Shown here: positions 6,982 through 13,252 of the stretch, one piece after another | Position numbering within the stretch: the stretch's first letter is position 1 | How the letters are laid out: the number at the start of each line of letters is the position of its first letter | DNA from: G026625185 sp035256645 | GTDB taxonomy: Bacteria; Desulfobacterota; WTBG01; JAGOGO01 | Length of the DNA: 20,602 bases | Reading direction: 5' to 3' | Assembly (NCBI GenBank): GCA_035256645.1 | Contig: DATEXU010000062.1 | Coordinates: 1-20,602 of the forward strand | Notes under the pieces: generated by a model | Seen by the model: the letters and a program-made list of their open reading frames with translations, nothing else | Told to the model about the DNA's origin: nothing | Databases searched by the model: none | Made by a program: the position numbers and the translations under genes

Positions 6982-8049
6982 TCAGGTTGAAAGCATAAAA
7001 AAGGATGGACACTGTTTAATTATCTTAGGTGAGATTTTATACTCTAATCCTGAAAACGCGGGATGGAATGCATCGCCGATTATTCTTTCAATCACGCGTT
7101 TCATGCTTATTCCGGCCTGGGCGGCTGCAGCAACAAAACCACAATCAGGTGAGATGCACGGATTGGCGTTTACTTCCAAGACAAAGGGGTTATTGCAGGC
7201 GTCCACTCGAAAATCTACCCGGGCATAACCATGCAACTCAAAAAGATTCCAGCATTTTTTTGCAATTTTTTTAAGTCGGCGAAGTAAGGCATGATCTTGA
7301 AGAGACGAAAATTCAAAGGTTCGAGGCGTGTGAAGATATTCAAAAGAGCCTTCAACCCATTTGGCACGGTAACATACTATTTTTATTTTTTCCTGAGGAT
7401 AATCTTCGAATATAATCTCACCCGGGGGAAGGACTTCCGGTCCTTTTGGTGATGCCAAAAGGGAAAGGTTGAATTCCCGGCCTTCAATGTATTGTTCAGC
7501 GATACATTCGCCCCCGAGTTGATCTTCTTTAGACTGGATCGCGTTGAAAAGCTGATCATTATTTTCTACTTTGATTACTGAGTGTTCATCAATTCCTTGT
7601 GAGGCATGTTCCCAAACAGATTTAATAATATATAAGCCGCTCACTTTTACCTTTTTATTGTGTTTGAGTTCCTCGAGCGAAAGGGCAGGGCTGGTTAAAA
7701 TACCCGCTTTGATAAGAAGCTTTTTAGCAATAATTTTGTTTGACGTTAAGAAGAGGGGTTCTGTTTTTGAACCAGTATAGGGCAGTTTGAGATAGTCAAG
7801 CATTGAAGGAACAATATGAATAAGGCGACCCTGACCTTCGATTGATTCAACTAAGTTAAAAACTATAGAAGGGTTAATGGCTGTTAAAGCTTCGATAAGT
7901 TCCTTGAGGTTAAGGGATACGTTTATTTCTACCGGGTCATACCCTAATTCTACGAGAAAATTGGCAATTGCTTCTGACTGATATAAAACATCCTGGTGAT
8001 CAAAATTTGCATCCGGGGGTATGCGATCGTGCAAAATAACCGCTTTCAT
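6982..8049 (-). CDS. ATP-grasp ligase 2 (D-Ala-D-Ala ligase-like fold)
   Basis: ATP-grasp ligases activate a carboxylate as an acyl phosphate and join it to an amine. The protein has 355 residues. Its N-terminal domain starts with KAVILHDRIPPDA, followed by NLVESIEG (65-72), and the ATP-binding region includes a lysine-rich segment at about 105-115. The metal-binding residues are present: Asp279 in YARVDFRVD, then Glu292 and Asn294 in LEVNANPCISPDCGF. This active-site loop (NPCISPDCGF) differs from the first ligase and from true Ddl, so substrate use probably differs. It begins 7 bases after the first ligase ends and has no clear Shine-Dalgarno, which suggests translational coupling. The amine and acid substrates are unknown. 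Confidence 0.9.
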   Translation of the reverse strand: MKAVILHDRIPPDANFDHQDVLYQSEAIANFLVELGYDPVEINVSLNLKELIEALTAINPSIVFNLVESIEGQGRLIHIVPSMLDYLKLPYTGSKTEPLFLTSNKIIAKKLLIKAGILTSPALSLEELKHNKKVKVSGLYIIKSVWEHASQGIDEHSVIKVENNDQLFNAIQSKEDQLGGECIAEQYIEGREFNLSLLASPKGPEVLPPGEIIFEDYPQEKIKIVCYRAKWVEGSFEYLHTPRTFEFSSLQDHALLRRLKKIAKKCWNLFELHGYARVDFRVDACNNPFVLEVNANPCISPDCGFVAAAAQAGISMKRVIERIIGDAFHPAFSGLEYKISPKIIKQCPSFFMLST

Positions 8050-8056
8050 GGCTGCT

Positions 8057-9130
8057 TTAGCTAACCAAACTTAGAGGGTTTAAAGTTTTCGAATATTTTT
8101 TAAAAGGTAATTGTTTTAACGGCTCAGCAAACAAAGACTTTGCGCGTTTCAGGGCAGAGGCCATGATTTTTCCGATAAGGTGGAGGTAGCTTATCCCAAC
8201 AGCCTGGCACAAGATCGGAAGGTCGGAATGCGCAGGATGTAGTCCCGCAAGAGGATTAACCTCAATGAGGTTGGGTGTTCCGTGACTATCAACTTTCAAA
8301 TCAACCCGGCCGGCGTCACGGCACCCCAGTCCCTGCCAGGCTTTGAGAGCGATTTCTTGAGCTTTGCGAGATAACGATTCATTTACCATGCGATATTCCA
8401 CTAAATCTTCGCAGCGTTCTTTATTGACATAAGAGTAGGCGGTTGGTTCAGCCTGCTCACGCAATACGATTTCCAACGTACCGATCGCTTCCGCTTCATT
8501 TCCGGTACCAAGAATTCCAACGGTGAATTCACGTCCCGGAAGAAAAGTCTCGAGAAGCACGGGTTGGTTATAATTAATTAAAAGATTTGTGCAAACATTT
8601 TCTAACTCGTGCGGGCTTTCAATTTTCGACAAAGGGGTGATCCCTTTACCCGTTCCCTCTGCGATTGGCTTGGCAAAAAGAGGAAACGGGAGGTTAACGA
8701 AGTCAATATCTGAATGATTTTCTACAACAAAAAAATCAGGGGTTGGAATACCCAGGTCACGCATTACCCGCTTGGTCAATGCTTTATGAAGTGCAAGAGA
8801 CAGTACCAACGGATCAGAAAACGTATAGGGAATGTTAAAGGCATCAAGCAATGCAGGAACTTGGGCCTCCCGGGCAAATCCTTTCAGACCTTCGGCGATA
8901 TTAAACACCAAATCCCACGATTTACCGTCAGCGATTTTTTTCGTTAGGTTAAAGATATTGCCGATACGGTCAGTTTTGAAACCCAAAGCCTCTAAGGCTT
9001 GTTCAATCGCTTGAATGGTATCAATGCGATCAAACTCAGCGGTTTCTTCTTCACTGAAGCCTTGAGCAAGATAATCTTGCCGCAGGTCATAGGTAATCCC
9101 AACCCGAAGTAGTTCCTTTTTTATTGCCAT
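8057..9130 (-). CDS. ATP-grasp ligase 1 (D-alanine-D-alanine ligase-like)
   Basis: This 357-residue member of the D-Ala-D-Ala ligase superfamily shows NIAEG (77-81), FAKPIAEGTGKGI (152-164), GREFTVGIL (199-207) and the Mg-binding pair in AGRVDLKVD (Asp277) and IEVNPLAGLHPAHSD (Glu290, Asn292). It is probably not the housekeeping Ddl: there are no murein genes around it, and it is embedded with an aminomutase and a second ATP-grasp enzyme. Its ATG lies inside the last codons of kamA (10-base overlap), so the two are translationally coupled. A dipeptide or amide product containing a beta-amino acid is inferred from context only. Confidence 0.9.
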   Translation of the reverse strand: MAIKKELLRVGITYDLRQDYLAQGFSEEETAEFDRIDTIQAIEQALEALGFKTDRIGNIFNLTKKIADGKSWDLVFNIAEGLKGFAREAQVPALLDAFNIPYTFSDPLVLSLALHKALTKRVMRDLGIPTPDFFVVENHSDIDFVNLPFPLFAKPIAEGTGKGITPLSKIESPHELENVCTNLLINYNQPVLLETFLPGREFTVGILGTGNEAEAIGTLEIVLREQAEPTAYSYVNKERCEDLVEYRMVNESLSRKAQEIALKAWQGLGCRDAGRVDLKVDSHGTPNLIEVNPLAGLHPAHSDLPILCQAVGISYLHLIGKIMASALKRAKSLFAEPLKQLPFKKYSKTLNPLSLVS

Positions 9131-10455
9131 AACGTACTGCCTGTTGTTGTCGGTTCTCTTTCTTCTTTGTGATCAGGATAAGAGAAGGTGTCGCCCTTAT
9201 AATTTTCGAGGAGCAAGTTATCACCATCTCGCCCACTTACAGAGTCAGGAAGCAGCGGAATTTTCCCTCCTCCTCCTGGAGCATCTATGACATATGTGGG
9301 CACTGCGTACCCGGTAGTGAATCCGCGCAGGCCTTTAATAATCTCTAAACCTTTTTTTACCGGCGTGCGGAAGTGTTCTGACCCAAAAATAGGATCACAT
9401 TGGTAAAGGTAATAAGGTCTTACCCGTATGCGGAGGAGCCCGGTAACTAATTTTTTCATAACTTCTAGATTGTCATTGATATTTTTTAAAAGCACTGTCT
9501 GACTGCCTAAAGGTATCCCGGCATTTGCCAAACGTTCACAAGCCTGACTTACTTCTGATGTTAATTCCTCAGGATGGGTGAAATGGATACTCATCCAAAG
9601 GGGATGGTAACGTTTTAAAATTCTGGTTAGGGAGGTGGTAATTCGATGAGGCAGAACAACAGGAACCTTAGTGCCAATTCGTAAAAATTCAATATGGGGA
9701 ATGCGTCGCAGTCGGGATAAAAGCCATTCCAGTTTTTCGTCCGAAAGAGTTAAAGGGTCACCTCCGGACAAAAGCACGTCCCGAACAGTCGGTTGGGATT
9801 CAATATAGGCAATGGCCTTTTGCCAATTAAAAAAATTGAATTGGTTGGAATTTTCATTCCCCACCATTCGGGATCGGGTGCAATAGCGGCAATAATTTGA
9901 ACAGGTATCAGTAACAAGGAATAAAACTCGGTCCGGATACCGATGGACTAGGCCGGGGACAGGAGTGTCTTTTTCTTCCCCCAGGGGATCTTCCGATTCT
10001 CCAGGGCCGTGAAAGCGTTCCGCTATATCAGGGACGACTGTTCTGCGAAGAGGCTGCAATGGGTCAGTTCCATCGAGAAGACTGGCATAATAGGGGGTAA
10101 TAGAAAGGGGGAGAAGGGAGCGGTGAAAAGATAAGGTTTTTAGTTCATTTTCGGAAAGAGGAAAAAAACGTTCCAATTGGAAAAGATTCTTTATTCGGTT
10201 TTTCAATTGCCAACGCCAGTCGTTCCAATCTTGGTTGGATATTCCAGGATAAAATTTTTTTCGAAAAGTTTTTGTTTTTTTGTTGCATTTGAAGTTGGGA
10301 ATACTTCTGGTTTTTGAAGACCAGTTAATAGTAGTCTTTTCCTGGTATCTTAAATACGTTGTCGAATAGAAATTTATGCTGTTCTCTGGAACTCCAGAGT
10401 CGCAACGTATACCGGGAGGTTCAACTTCTTCAGTAAGAAAGACTCCTTTTTCCAT
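9121..10455 (-). CDS. kamA: KamA-family radical SAM enzyme, lysine 2,3-aminomutase-like
   Basis: Lysine 2,3-aminomutase moves the alpha-amino group of L-lysine to C3 using a [4Fe-4S] cluster, S-adenosylmethionine and PLP. The radical SAM cysteines are C185, C189 and C192 (CSNYCRYC). By alignment from memory to the clostridial enzyme, the residues that contact lysine (R194, D354 in YQCD, D391 in VIDAPGGGGK) and the PLP lysine K398 are all kept, which supports true lysine use. The core SNQDWNDWRWQ starts at about residue 73. The first 72 residues have no family resemblance that I can see, and the C-terminal Zn-binding CxCxxC of the clostridial enzyme is absent. The ATG at 10455 is the only candidate start, with a poorly placed GGGGG upstream. 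A mini-ORF with an excellent ribosome binding site lies 16 bases before it. Confidence 0.9.
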   Translation of the reverse strand: MEKGVFLTEEVEPPGIRCDSGVPENSINFYSTTYLRYQEKTTINWSSKTRSIPNFKCNKKTKTFRKKFYPGISNQDWNDWRWQLKNRIKNLFQLERFFPLSENELKTLSFHRSLLPLSITPYYASLLDGTDPLQPLRRTVVPDIAERFHGPGESEDPLGEEKDTPVPGLVHRYPDRVLFLVTDTCSNYCRYCTRSRMVGNENSNQFNFFNWQKAIAYIESQPTVRDVLLSGGDPLTLSDEKLEWLLSRLRRIPHIEFLRIGTKVPVVLPHRITTSLTRILKRYHPLWMSIHFTHPEELTSEVSQACERLANAGIPLGSQTVLLKNINDNLEVMKKLVTGLLRIRVRPYYLYQCDPIFGSEHFRTPVKKGLEIIKGLRGFTTGYAVPTYVIDAPGGGGKIPLLPDSVSGRDGDNLLLENYKGDTFSYPDHKEEREPTTTGSTLWQ

Positions 10456-10471
10456 ATATGTCTTATGCCCC

Positions 10472-10519
10472 CTATGGTTGGAAGAACGGGAGATAAATGC
10501 CCCCGCTAAAAGTAATCAT
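10472..10519 (-). CDS. 15-codon mini-ORF just before kamA (possible leader or precursor peptide, or displaced kamA start)
   Basis: The peptide reads MITFSGGIYLPFFQP and then TAG. Its ATG directly follows the stop codon of the preceding gene (TAAATG), and AAAGGAG, encoded by the last codons of that gene, lies 6-7 bases before it. This is the strongest initiation signal in the area, much better than that of kamA. It could be a leader peptide, a real short peptide, or the true beginning of kamA thrown out of frame by one base. Two GGGGG runs lie between it and the kamA ATG. Loss of one G in the first run would join this ATG to the kamA frame without a stop codon. Confidence 0.45.
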   Translation of the reverse strand: MITFSGGIYLPFFQP

Positions 10520-10828
10520 TTAACTTCTCCTTTTATTAGGCAAATCCGACAGGATTTTAAATGAATTTAAGGTGATTTCGATTTCTCCTTCTAAGTCTTC
10601 AACGACGCCGACAACCTCGACCCTTTTTCCAACGCAATCCGATAAGCTGAGTGTATTTTTAGAATTAATAATTTTATAGGTTTTTCCATCATCAGATAAA
10701 ATTCTGGAATCGGAAATAACGATACCTTTCATTACACTTGGCGCAGCCAAAATATTTGACAGCAAGAGAAAATAAACGATTAAAAGGCCTATAATAATAA
10801 TGGCAAGAAAAACTTTTTTTCTGTTCAC
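10520..10828 (-). CDS. Small membrane-anchored or exported OB-like protein
   Basis: The protein has 102 residues with a GTG start. CAGGAG lies 4 bases before it, placed directly after the stop codon of the upstream gene. Residues 5-28 form a single hydrophobic segment (VFLAIIIIGLLIVYFLLL) after Asn-Arg-Lys-Lys, either a signal anchor or an uncleaved signal. The rest, from about residue 33, has the pattern KGIVI...GKTYKII...LSLSDCVGKRVEVVGVV...EIEITLNSFKIL, typical of a small five-stranded OB-like barrel. The same pattern is found in the gene just upstream, so the two look like tandem paralogues, one exported and one cytosolic. The function is unknown. Its last codons (AAA AGG AGA) contain the ribosome binding site of the following mini-ORF. 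Confidence 0.75.
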   Translation of the reverse strand: MNRKKVFLAIIIIGLLIVYFLLLSNILAAPSVMKGIVISDSRILSDDGKTYKIINSKNTLSLSDCVGKRVEVVGVVEDLEGEIEITLNSFKILSDLPNKRRS

Positions 10829-10839
10829 ACATCTCCTGT

Positions 10840-11184
10840 TTACACGTTGTTACCTGAAAATTTATGCGCTGATGATTCAGTAATGATCCGGGTGCACGTT
10901 TTTACTTTTATGATCTTCTTGTCACCCCTCTTTTTATATATACCAGTTATTTCTACCTCTTCATTAATAAGGTTATTTATTTCAATAGTATTTTCTTCAT
11001 CTATAATGAGGTATTCATCTTCATGGTGGGTGGAGATAGCAGTGGCAATTATTTTTCCCTCGGAGTCCCAATCTACCGGTATTACCACCCCTCGCAAAAT
11101 GACCAATGAAGAACTATCTTTACCCCCCCTTTTTTTTGTTGGGCCGGTGATTTTTTTTCCAGGATTACTTGCCATATTATGCAT
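10840..11184 (-). CDS. Small cytosolic OB-like protein, first gene of the aminomutase operon
   Basis: A protein of 114 residues. A basic, Gly/Lys-rich N-terminus (about 1-27) is followed by a domain with VILRGVVIPVDWDSEGK (28-44), EYLIIDEENTIEINNLINEEVEITG (about 56-80) and KKIIKVKTCTRI (about 88-99). This resembles a small OB-like barrel and the C-terminal domain of the next gene. I do not recognise a named family. The start is unresolved: ATGs occur at 11184 and 11175 and neither has a Shine-Dalgarno. Both promoter readings described for this region would start transcription close to or after the first ATG, so 11175 or a later TTG/GTG is possible. The stop lies 11 bases before the next gene. 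Confidence 0.7.
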   Translation of the reverse strand: MHNMASNPGKKITGPTKKRGGKDSSSLVILRGVVIPVDWDSEGKIIATAISTHHEDEYLIIDEENTIEINNLINEEVEITGIYKKRGDKKIIKVKTCTRIITESSAHKFSGNNV

Positions 11185-11187
11185 AAT

Positions 11188-11203
11188 AGCGACAAGTGTG
11201 CCA
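11188..11203 (-). promoter_or_regulatory. Sigma-54-like promoter of the aminomutase operon, overlapping a sigma-70-like one
   Basis: On the minus strand the sequence TGGCACACTTGTCGCT fits the sigma-54 consensus TGGCAC-N5-TTGCW with one mismatch and the required GG-N10-GC spacing. Predicted transcription start is near 11177. The same DNA also contains TTGGCA, 17 bases, CATAAT (11204-11176), which would be an acceptable sigma-70 promoter starting somewhat further downstream. The neighbouring sigma-54 activator gene favours the first reading, but the sequence alone does not decide. Confidence 0.5.
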
Positions 11204-11212
11204 AATTTATAA

Positions 11213-11477
11213 CAACTTGATTTTTAAAGATATTGTTAAAATCGCTAAAACAAAACCAGAATTTAAAGTTCCGATAATTTTAAGCAAGCTTAACCCATTG
11301 ATTTTAAAAAGGGTTTTAAAAGTTAAAATATTAATTTAACATATTGAATTAATTTTACTATTTAAAATAGGAAATAAAAGTTCCGAAATTATATTAATAA
11401 GAACTAATAATTCCTATTTTCTTAAGATAATGAATTTAAACAGAACTTTTGGCGTGAGGATAGTGTGACATGGTTTT
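11213..11477. promoter_or_regulatory. AT-rich intergenic region with repeated AAAAGTTCYG boxes and a 57-bp palindrome
   Basis: No gene is seen here. AAAGTTCCGA occurs twice in direct orientation (11265-11274 and 11377-11386), and AAAAGTTCTG occurs inverted (11450-11441). They lie about 75, 190 and 255 bases upstream of the -12 element of the sigma-54-like promoter, in the usual range for enhancer sites. The middle box sits inside an imperfect palindrome, with AAAATAGGAA (11364-11373) and TTCCTATTTT (11411-11420) as perfect 10-bp outer arms and AGTTC/GAACT (11379-11383/11401-11405) as inner arms. These are candidate binding sites for the adjacent activator. Confidence 0.4.
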
Positions 11478-12896
11478 TTAGTCTAACGGCAGATTTTTTG
11501 GCTTGAATTCTTCTTTTTTAATTCCGTAGCGTGTCATTAATTTGTTTAATTGTCGAGTGCTGATACCGGCGGTCGATGCCGATTCCTTTATCTTTCCTCT
11601 GTTTTGGGTCAAAATTTCTTTAAGATACTGCTTTTCAAAATGTTCAATGCCGCGGCGTCTTGTCTCAGCAAGAGAAAGTAAGGGATCAACAAATATGAGC
11701 GCCGGGGAGTCTTTGGAGGAAAAAATTTCACTCGGGAAGCTTTCGGGGGTTAATATTGGTGAAGTTTCCAAAATATAAGCCCGCTCCATCAAGTTCTCAA
11801 GTTCACGGATATTTCCCGGCCACAGGTATTGGTTGAACGCTTCCATTACCTGGGGATGAATGCTGCGTATATTTTTTGTGTGAAATTTGTTTAGCTTTTT
11901 TAAAATCACTTCAACAAAGAATGGAATATCTTCTCTTCTTTCTCTCAGGGGCGGTATGTCAATCGGGAAGACATTGAGGCGATAATAGAGGTCAGTCCGG
12001 AACTGACCCTCGTCGCACATTGTCTTTAGAGAGGTATTGGTGGCCGCGATAACTCTTACATTGGCATCAATGGTTTCTTCGCCGCCCACACGATTGAATG
12101 TTCCTTCCTGGAGAATTTGAAGAAGCTTGATCTGGGCGGATGGTGTAATAGTAGCAATTTCATCCAGGAAAATCGTTCCGCCTTTGGCAATTTCAAATTT
12201 TCCTAATTTTCGACGGACCGCGCCGGTGAAAGCACCTTTTTCGTGGCCGAAAAGTTCACTTTCTAAAAGTGTGTCAGGGATTGCTCCGCAATGGACATTT
12301 ATAAAAGGGGAATCTTTTCGATTGCTGTGTTTGTGGATTAATTGGGCCATCACGCCTTTGCCGGTACCGGTTTCCCCGGAAATAAGTACTGTACTTTTAG
12401 TTGGCGCGACTGAACGGATTTTATCAAAAACTTTTTTAACTAAGAGATTTTTAGTTTGGACGATCTCTAATGAATCGCTTTGCCAAAATTGGTCGCGAAG
12501 ATAATCAAGTTCTGATTGGACGATCAATGATTCATAAATACTTTCGGTTACATATTTCACTTCATCCAGATTAATGGGGTAGGTCAGATAATTACTCGCC
12601 CCGGCTTTGACGGCCATCACGGATTCCCGGATCATTTCGGGAGGAGACATGACAATTATTTCCGCGGAAGGATTCAACTGCCAAAAGGCTTGTAAAGCTA
12701 ATTTATATTCGTTGCTTTTAACTGATTCAGAAAGAAGCGCCAGGTCAATAAAGATAAAGTCATAACGCTTCGTCCGAAGCATTTCCAATCCAACATTGTT
12801 GTTGGAAGCTTTTTCAACCGAGTAACCTTGGCGAAAGCATCCTTGAATGGTTTTAAAAACCTTTTTACTTTTTGTAATAACAAGGAAATGCCTCAT
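11478..12896 (-). CDS. Sigma-54-dependent NtrC-family activator with a degenerate receiver
   Basis: Such enhancer-binding proteins use ATP hydrolysis to open sigma-54 promoters. The order is a receiver-like domain (1-120), an AAA+ domain (about 140-385) and a Fis-type helix-turn-helix (about 430-460). Walker A is GETGTGKG (174-181), the sigma-54 contact loop GAFTGA (221-226), and Walker B TIFLDE (241-246). The receiver keeps Asp51 (FIDLALL), but the acidic pair expected near residues 8-9 is Thr-Lys, and the conserved Lys before Pro is Tyr106 (YLTYP). Ordinary phosphorylation is therefore doubtful. No kinase gene is adjacent. It lies next to the sigma-54-like promoter of the downstream operon, its most likely target. 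The C-terminal codons CCG TTA GAC again match the core of the dispersed repeat. Confidence 0.95.
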   Translation of the reverse strand: MRHFLVITKSKKVFKTIQGCFRQGYSVEKASNNNVGLEMLRTKRYDFIFIDLALLSESVKSNEYKLALQAFWQLNPSAEIIVMSPPEMIRESVMAVKAGASNYLTYPINLDEVKYVTESIYESLIVQSELDYLRDQFWQSDSLEIVQTKNLLVKKVFDKIRSVAPTKSTVLISGETGTGKGVMAQLIHKHSNRKDSPFINVHCGAIPDTLLESELFGHEKGAFTGAVRRKLGKFEIAKGGTIFLDEIATITPSAQIKLLQILQEGTFNRVGGEETIDANVRVIAATNTSLKTMCDEGQFRTDLYYRLNVFPIDIPPLRERREDIPFFVEVILKKLNKFHTKNIRSIHPQVMEAFNQYLWPGNIRELENLMERAYILETSPILTPESFPSEIFSSKDSPALIFVDPLLSLAETRRRGIEHFEKQYLKEILTQNRGKIKESASTAGISTRQLNKLMTRYGIKKEEFKPKNLPLD

Positions 12897-12976
12897 TTTT
12901 TATTCCGAGTAATTTTATACATGGCTAATGGAAAGAACTTTTTTGTCAAAAGGACATTCTCCTGAAAAAATCTTTT

Positions 12977-13101
12977 ATACCAAGTCGCCTTCATTTGCAT
13001 ATCTTTGTTGTCTCCTCGTCATAGTCCTCGACGTACTAAAACGTACGCCTGCGTCAATTCCTCGTCGCCGCCTCGATCTGCTTTTGAATGCAACGTGGTA
13101 T
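12977..13101. repeat. 125-bp imperfect palindromic intergenic element
   Basis: The 356 bases between the activator and ubiE hold no gene. Within them lies an element with imperfect terminal inverted repeats of about 27 bp. The left end starts ATACCAAGTCGCCTTCA, and the right end, read inward, starts ATACCACGTTGCATTCA. The centre contains ACGTACTAAAACGTACG (palindromic arms ACGTAC/ACGTACG-like), and GC-rich CTCGTC motifs recur on both sides. Its base composition is clearly higher in GC than its AT-rich flanks. It looks like a MITE or REP-type mobile non-coding element. A second copy is not present in this window. Confidence 0.65.
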
Positions 13102-13239
13102 TAGTTTGGAGATTAAAGGTGAAAACCTGAAATATATTTTTATTATACTAAAATTTCTTTCCAGCAAAAACAATAGATATTGTAATTTTTATTAGGAAAT
13201 TTTTTTAAGAGTTTTTTTAGAAAATAATGGAGGCTATAA

Positions 13240-13252
13240 TTTCTAACGGGGT
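13240..13252 (-). repeat. Single CCCCGTTAGAAAT repeat unit at the ubiE stop codon
   Basis: On the minus strand the ubiE stop codon TAA is followed directly by ACCCCGTTAGAAAT. This is a solo copy of the unit that forms the clusters at 998-1087 and 5481-5676. Confidence 0.6.

Noticed and set aside
6375..6998. Plus-strand open frame of 207 codons opposite the GNAT gene
   Set aside because: It is antisense to a gene with clear acetyltransferase motifs and resembles no protein.
8057..9130. Housekeeping D-alanine-D-alanine ligase
   Set aside because: The fold matches, but the operon context with an aminomutase and a second ATP-grasp gene, and no murein genes nearby, argue for another ligation.
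10847..11212. Plus-strand open frame of 121 codons opposite the first OB-like gene
   Set aside because: The hydrophobic translation has no family features, and the minus-strand frame shares a pattern with its neighbour and has operon-like spacing.
12127..12504. Plus-strand open frame of 125 codons inside the sigma-54 activator gene
   Set aside because: It is the antisense shadow of the conserved AAA+ domain.
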